In this document: positions 46,053-56,329 of the stretch, in pieces
How the letters are laid out: every line of letters begins with the position of its first letter
Position numbering within the stretch: position 1 is the first letter of the stretch
DNA from: Limnohabitans sp. Jir61
GTDB lineage: Bacteria; Pseudomonadota; Gammaproteobacteria; Burkholderiales; Burkholderiaceae_C
Reading direction: 5' to 3'
Length of the DNA stretch: 64,000 bases
Assembly (NCBI RefSeq): GCF_003063545.1
Contig: NZ_NESD01000001.1
Span: 620,001 to 684,000 of the forward strand
Notes under the pieces: model-generated
Database searches by the model: none
Told to the model about the DNA's origin: nothing
The model's input: the letters and a program-made list of their open reading frames with translations, nothing else
Program-made: the position numbers and the translations under genes

Positions 46053-48317
46053 ATGGACCTTATGCATTCAGATTCTTCGATGGCTGTTTTGCTGGATGAC
46101 CGCCAAGAGTGGTTGCGATTCAGCCAACCGCACAAAGTCAAAAACTCCCAAGATAGCGGTGACAACTGGGATTCCCATGTGGTGATTCAAGGCATGCACT
46201 GTGCCGCTTGTGCCTTCACGGTGGAAGAGGCATTGCTCACTGTGCCGGGCGTCCGCTCTGCCGAAGTCAATGCGTCGACACACCGCGCCAAAGTGGTGTG
46301 GTCAGCGGATGTGGTCAAACCTTCCGAATGGATAGCCGCCATTGCCAAAGCAGGCTATGGCGCACTTCCTGCTGCTGACAGTAGCTTGCGCCAAGCGCGC
46401 CACGAAGAAGGTCGCCGCGCCCTGTGGCGTTGGTTGGTCGCTGGCTTTTGCATGATGCAAGTCATGATGTACGCCTATCCCGCATACGTGGCGCAAGACG
46501 GCGACATCACTCCCGATATGGTTTTTTTATTGCGCTGGGCTTCATGGGTGCTGTCGTTGCCAGTCGTCTTATTTTCGTGCGGACCCTTCTTCAGCAATGC
46601 TTGGCGTGACATTCGTGCGCGTCGTGTGAGCATGGATTTGCCGGTGGCGCTGGGCATGGCAATCACGTTCTTGCTCAGCACGGTTGCCACGTTTGAGCCG
46701 AATGGCATGTTTGGTGCTGAGGTGTATTACGACTCGCTCACCATGTTCGTGTTCTTCTTGCTCACAGGCCGGTGGCTTGAGCTGCGTGTGCGCGACCGCA
46801 CGGCGGGCGCTCTGGAAACCTTGATGAACCGCTTGCCCAACAGTGTGGAGCGTCAGCTGCCAAATGGTGAGTTTGAGCGCGTGGCCGTTCGCCGTGTGCT
46901 GGTAGGCGATGTGATTCGTGTGTCGCCTTCAGAAAGTTTTCCTGCAGACGGTGTCATTCTGCAAGGCCAGACCTTGGCGGATGAGGCCTTGCTCACCGGC
47001 GAGTCACGTCCGCAAGCTCGTGCAGTGGGTGACTCGGTAGTGGCGGGTAGCCACAACCTGAGCGGCATCGTCACCGTGCGGGTGGTGCAAGTGGGCGAGG
47101 GTACGCAGTTCTCGCAAATCGTGTCCTTGATGGAAAACGCTTCGCTACAAAAGCCGCGCTTGGCCCAGTTGGCAGACCGAATTGCCAAACCTTTCTTAAT
47201 TGGGGTGTTGGTGCTGGCTGCGTTGTCCGCTGTGTATTGGTGGCCTACCAATCCCGGCCACGCCTTGATGGTGGCGGTGGCGGTGCTGGTGGTCACGTGC
47301 CCTTGTGCTTTGTCTTTGGCGACACCGGCTGCGATGTTGGCGGCTGCTGGCAACCTCGCACGCCACGGGGTGCTGGTTCGTAACCTGCAAGCCCTAGAGT
47401 CCTTGGCTGAGATTGACACGGTAATTTTTGACAAAACCGGCACGCTCACCCAAGACGGCCAACGCATCACGCAGGTCATCACAGCGGAGGGTGTGGCACC
47501 TGAATACGCCTTGCGCTTAGCAGCCGCATTGGCCAAGCATTCCTTGCATCCTTTGTCGCGCGCTTTGGTTAAAGCACAAGAAGCGTCAGGGCAGGTTGAT
47601 GCTGTGCAAGCGCAAGATGTAAACGAAATGATTGGTCTTGGCTTAGAGGCACATGTGGATGGCTTGTTGCGCTTGGGTTCTGCCAAATTTTGCTCACCAA
47701 AAACTAAGGGAATACCCGACAAAGCCAGTGTTTGCCAAGTACACTTATGCACTGAAAACGAGTGGCTAGCCAGCTGGCAACTGTCTGAAGATGTCCGTGC
47801 TGATGCGGTGCAAACCGTGCAAGCGCTGAAAAGTCTGAATCTGGATGTGTGGTTGTTGTCTGGCGATCGGCCTGAGTCAGCCCAGCTTGTGGCCCAAGAA
47901 GTGGGCATTACCCAAGCATTTGGGGCGTGTACACCGCAAGACAAGCTCTCTCGCATGCAAGCTGCGCAGTCGCAAGGCGCGCGGGTCGCAATGGTGGGGG
48001 ATGGTCTGAATGACGGCCCTGTCTTAGCTGGTGCGCATGTGTCCATGGCATTTGGTAATGCAGTGCCCTTGGCTCAGTCCAAATCGGACTTGGTCTTGAT
48101 GGGCGGCAGCTTGTTGGTGGTGGCGCAAAGCGTTAAGTTGGCCAGACACACCCTGCGGGTGGTCAAGCAAAACTTAGTGTGGGCTGCTGCTTACAACGCT
48201 TTGTGCGTGCCGTTGGCGGTGGTGGGTTTGTTGCCTGCGTGGCTGGCTGGACTTGGCATGGCGCTGAGCTCGTTGTGGGTCGTACTGAACTCTTTGCGAC
48301 TCACCAAAGGATTTTGA
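46053..48317 (+). CDS. ccoI: Copper-translocating P-type ATPase CcoI/FixI
   Basis: CcoI (CtpA/FixI) delivers copper for maturation of the cbb3 oxidase. The 754-residue product has an N-terminal metal-binding domain with GMHCAAC (47-53), eight membrane helices, the TGES phosphatase loop, the CPC copper channel motif (VVTCPCALSLATP), the phosphorylation site DKTGT and the hinge GDGLNDGPVL. Upstream ATG choices are 46053, 46062 and 46080; if the FNR-like box acts at -41.5, transcription starts near 46060 and 46080 is favoured. ccoS overlaps its stop. Confidence 0.93.
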   Translation: MDLMHSDSSMAVLLDDRQEWLRFSQPHKVKNSQDSGDNWDSHVVIQGMHCAACAFTVEEALLTVPGVRSAEVNASTHRAKVVWSADVVKPSEWIAAIAKAGYGALPAADSSLRQARHEEGRRALWRWLVAGFCMMQVMMYAYPAYVAQDGDITPDMVFLLRWASWVLSLPVVLFSCGPFFSNAWRDIRARRVSMDLPVALGMAITFLLSTVATFEPNGMFGAEVYYDSLTMFVFFLLTGRWLELRVRDRTAGALETLMNRLPNSVERQLPNGEFERVAVRRVLVGDVIRVSPSESFPADGVILQGQTLADEALLTGESRPQARAVGDSVVAGSHNLSGIVTVRVVQVGEGTQFSQIVSLMENASLQKPRLAQLADRIAKPFLIGVLVLAALSAVYWWPTNPGHALMVAVAVLVVTCPCALSLATPAAMLAAAGNLARHGVLVRNLQALESLAEIDTVIFDKTGTLTQDGQRITQVITAEGVAPEYALRLAAALAKHSLHPLSRALVKAQEASGQVDAVQAQDVNEMIGLGLEAHVDGLLRLGSAKFCSPKTKGIPDKASVCQVHLCTENEWLASWQLSEDVRADAVQTVQALKSLNLDVWLLSGDRPESAQLVAQEVGITQAFGACTPQDKLSRMQAAQSQGARVAMVGDGLNDGPVLAGAHVSMAFGNAVPLAQSKSDLVLMGGSLLVVAQSVKLARHTLRVVKQNLVWAAAYNALCVPLAVVGLLPAWLAGLGMALSSLWVVLNSLRLTKGF

Positions 48318-48454
48318 TGGATATCTTGTATTTGTTGATCCCGCTGTCAGTGCTTTTGGTGCTTTTTATATTGGGTGGCCTCTGGTGGGCCATTCACAAA
48401 GGCCAATTTGACAGCGTGGAGCAAGAAGGCGAGCGTATTCTTCGAGACGATTGA
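48317..48454 (+). CDS. ccoS: Cbb3 oxidase maturation protein CcoS
   Basis: A 45-residue membrane protein with one helix (ILYLLIPLSVLLVLFILGGLWWAI), then a short acidic tail ending in RILRDD. CcoS is needed to insert cofactors into cbb3 oxidase; the small size, helix and FDSVEQEGERIL tail match. The ATG overlaps the ccoI TGA by one base. An FNR box overlaps its stop codon and serves the ccoN promoter. Confidence 0.9.
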   Translation: MDILYLLIPLSVLLVLFILGGLWWAIHKGQFDSVEQEGERILRDD

Positions 48455-48499
48455 TTTGAATCAATAACTCCTTGGAGTTATTTGAGGATACTGGTTTGA
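48451..48499 (+). promoter_or_regulatory. FNR-dependent promoter of ccoNOQP
   Basis: A perfect FNR box TTGATTTGAATCAA (48451-48464) is followed by a -10-like GATACT (48487-48492). A start near 48499 places the box centre at -41.5, the classic class II activation distance. The box overlaps the ccoS stop. Between them lies an inverted repeat, AATAACTCC-TT-GGAGTTATT (48463-48482). Confidence 0.82.
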
Positions 48500-48516
48500 A
48501 AAATGAAAGGTGACCG

Positions 48517-49944
<1,428 letters not shown>

Positions 49945-49954
49945 GGAGAAATAA

Positions 49955-50578
49955 ATGTCTGATAACAATTCCAAAGGCTTCTCCCACGCTAGCGTGGAGA
50001 CCAATAACTTTTTGATGATCGTGTTGATCTTGATCGCGGTCGCCTTCGGCGGCTTGGTTGAGATCGTGCCTTTGTTTTTCCAAAAATCCACCACTGAACC
50101 TGTGACCGGCGTGAAGCCTTTGACAGCGTTGCAGTTGGCGGGGCGCGATGTGTACATCCGCGAAGGTTGCTACAACTGCCATTCACAAATGATCCGTCCT
50201 TTCCGGGCAGAGACACTGCGCTACGGTCACTATTCAGTAGCAGGCGAGTCTGTGTATGACCACCCCTTCCAATGGGGCAGCAAGCGCACAGGTCCAGACT
50301 TGGCTCGCGTAGGCGGCAAGTACAGCGACGAATGGCACCGTGTTCACTTGAACAACCCACGTGATTTGGTGCCTGAGTCCAATATGCCTGCATATCCTTG
50401 GCTGACCACCGCGTTGGTCGATGCCGATGCATTGCCAGCACACATGAAGGCTTTACGCACAGTGGGTGTGCCATACACGGATGAAGAAATCGCTAAGGCG
50501 ACAGAAGAAGTCACGGGTAAAACTGAGATCGAAGCTGTTGTTGCTTTCCTCCAATCTCTGGGCCTTGCGCTCAAATAA
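49955..50578 (+). CDS. ccoO: Cbb3-type cytochrome c oxidase subunit II
   Basis: A membrane-anchored monoheme cytochrome c. The 207-residue product has one N-terminal helix (residues about 17-40), the heme site CYNCHSQ (72-78) with [13 protein letters not shown] downstream, and a methionine in SNMPAYPWL as likely sixth ligand. AGGAGAAATAA precedes the start. It lies between ccoN and ccoQ. Confidence 0.96.
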   Translation: MSDNNSKGFSHASVETNNFLMIVLILIAVAFGGLVEIVPLFFQKSTTEPVTGVKPLTALQLAGRDVYIREGCYNCHSQMIRPFRAETLRYGHYSVAGESVYDHPFQWGSKRTGPDLARVGGKYSDEWHRVHLNNPRDLVPESNMPAYPWLTTALVDADALPAHMKALRTVGVPYTDEEIAKATEEVTGKTEIEAVVAFLQSLGLALK

Positions 50579-50590
50579 GGAGACTCATCC

Positions 50591-50728
50591 ATGGATGTCA
50601 ACGATCTGCGAATCATCACCACGGTGCTTTCATTCACGGTATTCATCGGCATCATGGTGTGGGCTTTTTCTCGACGTAACAAAGAAGATTTTGAGGCAGC
50701 ATCGAAGCTGCCCCTCGATCAAGACTAA
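50591..50728 (+). CDS. ccoQ: Cbb3-type cytochrome c oxidase subunit CcoQ
   Basis: A 45-residue product with one hydrophobic helix (VLSFTVFIGIMVWAF) and a charged tail (SRRNKEDFEAASKLPLDQD), the standard form of CcoQ, which stabilises the complex. It starts 12 bp after ccoO, with AAGGAG upstream, and precedes ccoP by 31 bp. Confidence 0.9.
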   Translation: MDVNDLRIITTVLSFTVFIGIMVWAFSRRNKEDFEAASKLPLDQD

Positions 50729-50759
50729 GGCCTAGAGGTCTTTGTAAAGGAATCGAATC

Positions 50760-51677
50760 ATGAGTGATTTCACAAGTAATTTTTGGTCGATCTTCGTATC
50801 TGCCATCTCCATTTTGGGCATCGTGTACTGCGCGTTTTTGCTGTGGTTCTCGGCCAAAGTTAAGGTTTCGGCACACGAAGAAGACGGCACAACTGGCCAC
50901 GTGTGGGATGAAGACCTGCGCGAAATGAACAACCCTTTGCCACGTTGGTGGTTGTGGCTGTTCATCATCACCATGGTGTTTGCTGCGGTGTATTTCATTG
51001 CCTACCCCGGTTTGGGTAGTTTTGGCGGCAAATTGGGCTGGACCTCACAGAACCAATACGAAGCCGAAGTGGCCAAGGCCAACAAAGACCTCGAGCCTTT
51101 GTATGCAGCCTTCAACGCACAAACACCTGAGCAACTGTCTCAAGACCCCAAAGCCATGGCTGTGGGTGAGCGTTTGTTCATGAACAATTGCGCACAGTGT
51201 CACGGCTCTGACGCGCGTGGTTCAAAAGGCTTCCCTAACTTGACCGACAAGGACTGGTTGCACGGCGGCACACCCGACAAAATCAAGGAAACGTTGACCA
51301 AAGGTCGTATTGGTCAAATGCCTCCCATGGCTGCTGCCGTAGGTACACCTGACGATGTTCGTAACGTTTCTCACTACGTGTTGAGCTTGTCTGGTAGCCC
51401 ACACGACTCCGTGCGAGCTGCATTGGGTAAAGGTAAATTCGGCGCGTGTGCTGCATGTCACGGTCCTGATGGCGCTGGTATGCAAGCGGTTGGCTCTGCC
51501 AATCTGACCGACAAGATTTGGTTGCACGGTTGGGGTGAAGCGGCCATCACGGCCATGATCAACAACGGCAAAATCAACCAAATGCCTGCACAAGAAGGTC
51601 GTTTGACTACGTCACAAATTCACGTGTTGACTGCTTATGTTTGGGGCTTCTCTAACAAACCTACTGTCACGAAGTAA
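50760..51677 (+). CDS. ccoP: Cbb3-type cytochrome c oxidase subunit III
   Basis: A diheme membrane-anchored cytochrome c. The 305-residue product has one or two N-terminal helices (residues about 10-30 and 64-82) and two heme sites, CAQCHG (144-149) and CAACHG (230-235), each with downstream Met motifs (GQMPPM, NQMPAQ). It passes electrons from soluble cytochrome c to CcoO/CcoN. AAAGGA precedes the start. ccoG follows after 6 bp. Confidence 0.97.
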   Translation: MSDFTSNFWSIFVSAISILGIVYCAFLLWFSAKVKVSAHEEDGTTGHVWDEDLREMNNPLPRWWLWLFIITMVFAAVYFIAYPGLGSFGGKLGWTSQNQYEAEVAKANKDLEPLYAAFNAQTPEQLSQDPKAMAVGERLFMNNCAQCHGSDARGSKGFPNLTDKDWLHGGTPDKIKETLTKGRIGQMPPMAAAVGTPDDVRNVSHYVLSLSGSPHDSVRAALGKGKFGACAACHGPDGAGMQAVGSANLTDKIWLHGWGEAAITAMINNGKINQMPAQEGRLTTSQIHVLTAYVWGFSNKPTVTK

Positions 51678-51683
51678 TCTGCT

Positions 51684-53132
51684 TTGAATTCTGCTGACGA
51701 CTCTAAGCAGCGCAAAACCATCCCCATCGTTCCAGAGCCTTCGGGCTCTGCGGACGAGGTGATGGTTTCGCTTTATGCTGCATCTAAAAAAATTTACCCT
51801 CGCTCTGTCGAGGGTATCTTTGCTTATTGGCGCTGGATTTTTGTTGTCCTGACGCAATTGATTTTTTATGGCTTACCTTGGATTGAATGGGGTACACGCC
51901 AAGCGGTGTTGTTTGATCTAGCATCGCGCCGTTTTTATATATTTGGTTTGGTCTTGTACCCGCAAGACTTTATTTACCTCACCGGCTTGTTGGTGATTTC
52001 GGCATTGGCGCTGTTTTTATTTACTGCAGTAGCAGGGCGCTTGTGGTGTGGCTATGCCTGCCCGCAAACGGTGTACAGCGAAATTTTCTTGTGGATTGAG
52101 CGCAAGATTGAGGGCGATCGTTCAGCCCGCATGCGTTTGGATGATGCAGATTTTTCACTCGAGAAACTGGTTAAAAAATGGTACAAACATTTCATCTGGA
52201 TCTTTCTTTCGATCTGGACAGGTTTTACCTTTGTCGGCTACTTCACACCCATCCGTGAATTGGTCATGGAGTTTTTCCTAACGCAAATGTCGTCGTGGGA
52301 ACTCTTCTGGGTCTTCTTCTATGCGTTCGCCACCTATGGCAACGCCGGCTTCATGCGTGAGCAGGTTTGTAAATACATGTGCCCGTATGCTCGCTTTCAA
52401 AGCGCGATGTTTGATAACGACACGCTCATCGTCACCTATGACGCAGAACGTGGAGAACCACGCGGTCCACGTGCTAAAAGTGCCGATGTGGCAGCTTTGA
52501 ATTTAGGTGCATGCGTGGATTGCACTTTGTGCGTGCAGGTGTGCCCTACGGGTATTGATATTCGAGATGGTTTGCAATACGAATGCATTGGCTGCGGTGC
52601 GTGTGCTGACGTGTGCGACACCGTGATGGACAAGCTGGGCTATGCCAAAGGTTTGGTGAGGTATTCCACGCAAAACGCACTTGACAACAAGTGGACGCCC
52701 CAACAAATCTGGCAGCGCGTGATGCGCCCAAAGGTTCAGATTTACACCATGATTTTGGTGGCGGTCACCTTGGGGCTGCTGGTCTCACTTGGTTTGCGAA
52801 CGCCGTTCAAAGTCGATGTCGTGCGTGATCGTTCCACTTTGTCGCGCATCACAGAAAGCGGCACGCTCGAAAACGTGTATCGCTTGCAAATCATGAACGC
52901 GGCAGAAGTTCCGCGAACATACCATTTGTCTGTGAACGGCTTACCCAATCTCAAAATTACCACTCAAACAGATGTCACTGTCGAAGCAGCGCAAGCTCGG
53001 TGGGTTGTGCTGAGTGCTGAAATTCCTTATGGTTCAGCAGACAGCGGTTCACACAAAATTCAATTTGAAGTGCAAGCCATAGGCAGCGATGACTTCGTCA
53101 TCGAAAAATCAGTCTTCATTGTTCCAAGATAA
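51684..53132 (+). CDS. ccoG: Cbb3 oxidase accessory protein CcoG (RdxA/FixG)
   Basis: A polyferredoxin-type membrane protein reported to reduce copper(II) for cbb3 maturation. The 482-residue product has several helices, the signature GRLWCGYACPQTVYSEIFLWIERKIEG, EQVCKYMCPYARFQSAMFD, and two [4Fe-4S] motifs, CVDCTLCVQVCPTGIDIRDG and CIGCGACADVCDTVM, with a C-terminal periplasmic FixG-like domain. The start is TTG 51684 without a clear Shine-Dalgarno; ATG 51762 is an alternative that would shorten the N-terminus by 26 residues. Confidence 0.92.
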   Translation: MNSADDSKQRKTIPIVPEPSGSADEVMVSLYAASKKIYPRSVEGIFAYWRWIFVVLTQLIFYGLPWIEWGTRQAVLFDLASRRFYIFGLVLYPQDFIYLTGLLVISALALFLFTAVAGRLWCGYACPQTVYSEIFLWIERKIEGDRSARMRLDDADFSLEKLVKKWYKHFIWIFLSIWTGFTFVGYFTPIRELVMEFFLTQMSSWELFWVFFYAFATYGNAGFMREQVCKYMCPYARFQSAMFDNDTLIVTYDAERGEPRGPRAKSADVAALNLGACVDCTLCVQVCPTGIDIRDGLQYECIGCGACADVCDTVMDKLGYAKGLVRYSTQNALDNKWTPQQIWQRVMRPKVQIYTMILVAVTLGLLVSLGLRTPFKVDVVRDRSTLSRITESGTLENVYRLQIMNAAEVPRTYHLSVNGLPNLKITTQTDVTVEAAQARWVVLSAEIPYGSADSGSHKIQFEVQAIGSDDFVIEKSVFIVPR

Positions 53133-53138
53133 ATCATC

Positions 53139-53408
53139 ATGAAAAACGAAACACCAGATACCAAACCTTGGTGGCAATACGGTCACGTGTGGCTCATCAT
53201 TGCGGGGCCTGCGGCTGTGGTGGTGGCAGGCTTTGTGACACTGGCCATTGCCATTCGCACGCCTGACCCTGTCATTGCGGAGGACTATTACAAGCGTGGT
53301 TTGGACATCAACAAAACATTAGCTGCTGAAAAAGACCTTCAGCTCGCACCCGCCATGGAATCTCGCAACCATGTGGTGACACCTAAGTCAGAACCCGCCA
53401 AGCCCTGA
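53139..53408 (+). CDS. ccoH: FixH/CcoH family cbb3 assembly protein
   Basis: An 89-residue protein with one membrane helix (HVWLIIAGPAAVVVAGFVTLAIAI) and the motif DPVIAEDYYKRGLDINKTLAAEKD, which is the FixH core. It assists assembly of cbb3 oxidase with CcoGIS. It starts 6 bp after ccoG and is the last gene before a terminator. The full FixH domain is longer; this is a short form. Confidence 0.88.
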   Translation: MKNETPDTKPWWQYGHVWLIIAGPAAVVVAGFVTLAIAIRTPDPVIAEDYYKRGLDINKTLAAEKDLQLAPAMESRNHVVTPKSEPAKP

Positions 53409-53424
53409 GCGGGGGCTGTTTTTT
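53401..53424 (+). terminator. Terminator after ccoH
   Basis: AGCCC (53401-53405) pairs with GGGCT (53413-53417) with a wobble extending the stem, and a T run follows to 53424. It overlaps the ccoH stop and separates the operon from the convergent fnr. Confidence 0.65.
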
Positions 53425-54139
53425 AGCAGGTTTGTGAGTTGACAATGAGCTTGAGCCCGTCTGGGTTCAAGATGCGCACATGGCGTTGTTTGACCTCGAC
53501 AATGCCGTCATCAACAAACTTCGAAAAGGTGCGGCTCACGGTTTCTAACTTGAGGCCCAAGTAGCTACCGATTTCTTCGCGTGTCATACGCAGAACCAAC
53601 TCTGATTGAGAGAATCCACGCGCGTGCAAGCGTTGCACGAGGTTGAGCAAGAAGGCTGCCAAACGCTCTTCAGCGCGCATGCTACCCAACAGCAACATCA
53701 CGCCGTTTTCGCGCACGATTTCACGGCTCATGATTTTGTGCACGTGGCGTTGTAGCGAGGTGATTTCGCGAGATAGCTCTTCAATGCGGTCAAACGGCAT
53801 GACGCACACCTCGGCGTCTTCCAATGCCACGGCATCACAGGTATGGTGGTCGCTCACGATGCCATCCAAGCCAATGATTTCACCAGCCATCTGAAAACCA
53901 GTCACTTGGTCGCGACCGTCCTCTGCTGAAATACGTGTTTTAAAGAACCCTGTGCGAATGGCGTACAAGGCATTGAACTTGTCACCATTTCTAAACAGGT
54001 TGTCGCCACGTGCCACCTTACGGCGGGTGGCTACCACTTCGTCCACGCGTTCCATTTCGCTCTCATTCAAGCCAAGTGGCATGCAGAGTTCGCGCAAATT
54101 GCAGTTGGAACAGGCGACTTTGATACTGGTGAGACTCAT
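53423..54139 (-). CDS. fnr: FNR-type oxygen-sensing transcription regulator
   Basis: A 238-residue CRP/FNR-family regulator. The N-terminus has Cys10, Cys13 and Cys19 (CSNCNLRELC) and the sensor domain adds Cys101, the four ligands of the oxygen-labile [4Fe-4S] cluster. The helix-turn-helix LETVSRTFSKF has the Glu, Ser and Arg that read TTGAT. It should activate cbb3 genes at low oxygen. Start ATG 54139; upstream frame to 54211 is not family-like. An FNR-type box at 54161-54174 may give autorepression. Confidence 0.95.
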   Translation of the reverse strand: MSLTSIKVACSNCNLRELCMPLGLNESEMERVDEVVATRRKVARGDNLFRNGDKFNALYAIRTGFFKTRISAEDGRDQVTGFQMAGEIIGLDGIVSDHHTCDAVALEDAEVCVMPFDRIEELSREITSLQRHVHKIMSREIVRENGVMLLLGSMRAEERLAAFLLNLVQRLHARGFSQSELVLRMTREEIGSYLGLKLETVSRTFSKFVDDGIVEVKQRHVRILNPDGLKLIVNSQTC

Positions 54140-54160
54140 TGGAACAGACGGACGTTTGTG

Positions 54161-54209
54161 TTGATGCAGGTCAACTTTTTGAAGCTGTTGAACCCCTATT
54201 ATGGAGCGC
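54161..54209 (+). promoter_or_regulatory. FNR-like box and promoter of hemN (shared with fnr)
   Basis: TTGATGCAGGTCAA (54161-54174) differs from the FNR consensus by one base. TATTAT at 54197-54202 is a plausible -10; a start near 54209 puts the box centre at -41.5. The box is 21 bp upstream of the fnr start on the other strand. Confidence 0.6.
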
Positions 54210-54227
54210 AAATATAGATGTGAACTT

Positions 54228-55616
54228 ATGCATTCTCTTGTGTTAAATCCAGAACTCTTGCAACGCTACGATGTGGCGGGGCCGCGTTACACCTCGTACC
54301 CCACAGCGGATCGATTTGTGGAGGCGTTTGGTGAAGCAGATTATCTGCAAGCACTTGAGCAACGCCGTGATGGGTTGGGCGCCAAAGCCTATCCGTTGTC
54401 ACTGTACGTGCACATCCCGTTTTGTGAATCGCTTTGTTATTACTGTGCGTGTAACAAGATCATCACCAAGCATCATGAGCGAGGTGCCGAGTATTTGCAT
54501 TACCTCGCGCGTGAGGTTGACCTCAACATTGCGCACCTAGGCCAAGGACAGGTGGTCTCACAGTTGCATTTGGGCGGTGGCAGTCCCACGTTTTTGAATG
54601 ACGCTGAATTGACGCAGTTGATGACCATGCTGCGACGCAACTTTCAGTTCACGCCAGGCGGTGAATATTCGGTAGAGATTGACCCTCGCACCGTGACGCG
54701 TGAGCGCTTAGCTCATTTGGCAGAGCTTGGCTTTAACCGTTTGAGCTTTGGCGTGCAGGACTTTGAGCCTGCTGTGCAAAAAGCCGTGCACCGCATTCAA
54801 CCTGCGGAGCAAGTGTTTGACTTGGTCGCTGCTGCTCGAGAGCTTGGTTTTGAGTCTATCAATGCGGACTTGATTTATGGCTTACCTATGCAAACGCCAG
54901 AAACCTTTGAGCGCACGCTAGAGCAAATCACACAGCTGCGCCCAGACCGCATTGCCTTGTACGCCTACGCCCATTTGCCCGAGCGCTTCAAGCCGCAGCG
55001 CCGCATTCACACCCAAGATTTACCGCCTGCGGCGTCTAAGCTGGTGATGCTCTCGAGTGCCATGCGCGTGTTGATGGCTGCGGGCTATGTCTATGTGGGC
55101 ATGGATCACTTCGCTTTGCCAAACGATGCTTTGGCTGTGGCCAAACGCCAAGGTCGCTTGCATCGCAACTTTCAGGGCTACAGCACACAACCCGATTGCG
55201 ACTTGATTGCTTTGGGCGTCTCGTCGATCGGCCGCGTGGGCCCGACCTTCAGTCAAAACGTGAAGACCTTAGACGAGTACTACGACTTGCTCAACCAAGG
55301 CCGCCTGCCTGTCGTGCGTGGCATGGCCTTGAGCCGTGATGATTTGGTGCGTCGTACCGTCATCATGGCGCTGATGTGTCAGGGCAGCGTATTGTTTGAA
55401 TCGGTGGAGTTGGCGCATTTGGTTGATTTCAAGCAGTACTTTGCGCCGGAGATGGAAACCTTAGTTGCCATGCAAGACCAAGGCTTGTTGAGCATCGACG
55501 ACACTGGCATTCATGTGACCGAACTGGGCTGGTTCTTTGTGCGTGGCGTCGCCATGGTGTTTGACAAATACCTTCAAGCCGACAAGAACCGCGCAAGGTT
55601 CTCTAAAATCATCTGA
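54228..55616 (+). CDS. hemN: Oxygen-independent coproporphyrinogen III oxidase
   Basis: HemN is a radical SAM enzyme that decarboxylates coproporphyrinogen III without oxygen. The 462-residue product has DVAGPRYTSYPTADRF, the cluster motif PFCESLCYYCACN (CxxxCxxC), HLGGGSPTFL and the C-terminal HemN domain. ATG 54228 is chosen because the likely FNR-dependent transcript starts near 54209, after ATG 54201. The FNR-regulated hemN next to fnr and ccoGH is a common theme. Its TGA overlaps the next ATG. Confidence 0.95.
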   Translation: MHSLVLNPELLQRYDVAGPRYTSYPTADRFVEAFGEADYLQALEQRRDGLGAKAYPLSLYVHIPFCESLCYYCACNKIITKHHERGAEYLHYLAREVDLNIAHLGQGQVVSQLHLGGGSPTFLNDAELTQLMTMLRRNFQFTPGGEYSVEIDPRTVTRERLAHLAELGFNRLSFGVQDFEPAVQKAVHRIQPAEQVFDLVAAARELGFESINADLIYGLPMQTPETFERTLEQITQLRPDRIALYAYAHLPERFKPQRRIHTQDLPPAASKLVMLSSAMRVLMAAGYVYVGMDHFALPNDALAVAKRQGRLHRNFQGYSTQPDCDLIALGVSSIGRVGPTFSQNVKTLDEYYDLLNQGRLPVVRGMALSRDDLVRRTVIMALMCQGSVLFESVELAHLVDFKQYFAPEMETLVAMQDQGLLSIDDTGIHVTELGWFFVRGVAMVFDKYLQADKNRARFSKII

Positions 55617-56329
55617 TGAACACAACTTTGGCCCTCACCGCACTCCTCATGGGGCTAGCGGGTGGGCCGCACTGCTTGGCCATGTGCGGTGCGACCTGTG
55701 CAGGCATTGGGCGTGCCGCCCAAAAGCAAACAGGCGGGCAGGGCGTGTCCGCCATGCTCTTATTTCAACTCGGCCGCATCATTGGCTACAGTGCATTAGG
55801 CGCCTTAGCCGCCAGCACCATGCAGGGCGTGGGTTGGCTCAGCACGCAATCGGCTGTTTTCCGTCCCGTATGGACCTTGATGCACATCGTGGCCTTCATG
55901 GTGGGTGGCTTGTTGCTGTGGCGTGGTGAACAACCTATTTGGCTGGAAGACTTTGGACGTGGCATTTGGCGTCGTGTGCAAAGCATGACGGCCCACCTCA
56001 AATTGCGCAATGGCGGCGCGGTCATTCTTGGTGTCTTGTGGGCTTTGATGCCTTGCGGTTTGCTTTACGGTGCGCTCTTGGTGGCGGCACTTAGCAACAG
56101 CCCGCTAGAGGGCGCAGGCGTGATGGCCTTGTTTGCCTTGGGTAGCGCTGTGGTGCTGACGATTGGGCCTTGGGTCTGGCTGCGCCTGCGCGGTGGGCAA
56201 AGCATCACCACAGGGAGCGGTGCATGGGGTGTGCGTTTGGCTGGCTTAGCCCTAGCCGCTAGTTCGGGTTGGACCTTATGGATGGGTCTGGTGGAGTACC
56301 AAGCTCCGTGGTGCTTGGTGCCTCAGTAA
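55616..56329 (+). CDS. UreH/DsbD-2-like transmembrane protein (sulfite exporter-like label)
   Basis: A 237-residue inner-membrane protein with about six helices. The first contains GGPHCLAMCGATCAGIG, the paired-cysteine motif of the UreH_2 family, and a later helix has LMPCGLLYGALLVAAL. Genes of this type often sit with cbb3 maturation genes and may handle copper or thiol reduction; that is inference. The ATG overlaps the hemN stop by one base. It meets the convergent TSUP gene with no gap. Confidence 0.82.
   Translation: MNTTLALTALLMGLAGGPHCLAMCGATCAGIGRAAQKQTGGQGVSAMLLFQLGRIIGYSALGALAASTMQGVGWLSTQSAVFRPVWTLMHIVAFMVGGLLLWRGEQPIWLEDFGRGIWRRVQSMTAHLKLRNGGAVILGVLWALMPCGLLYGALLVAALSNSPLEGAGVMALFALGSAVVLTIGPWVWLRLRGGQSITTGSGAWGVRLAGLALAASSGWTLWMGLVEYQAPWCLVPQ

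Noticed and set aside
46853..48046. 397-codon minus-strand frame opposite ccoI
   Set aside because: Antisense shadow of the P-type ATPase; Cys/Ser/Thr-rich with no domain.
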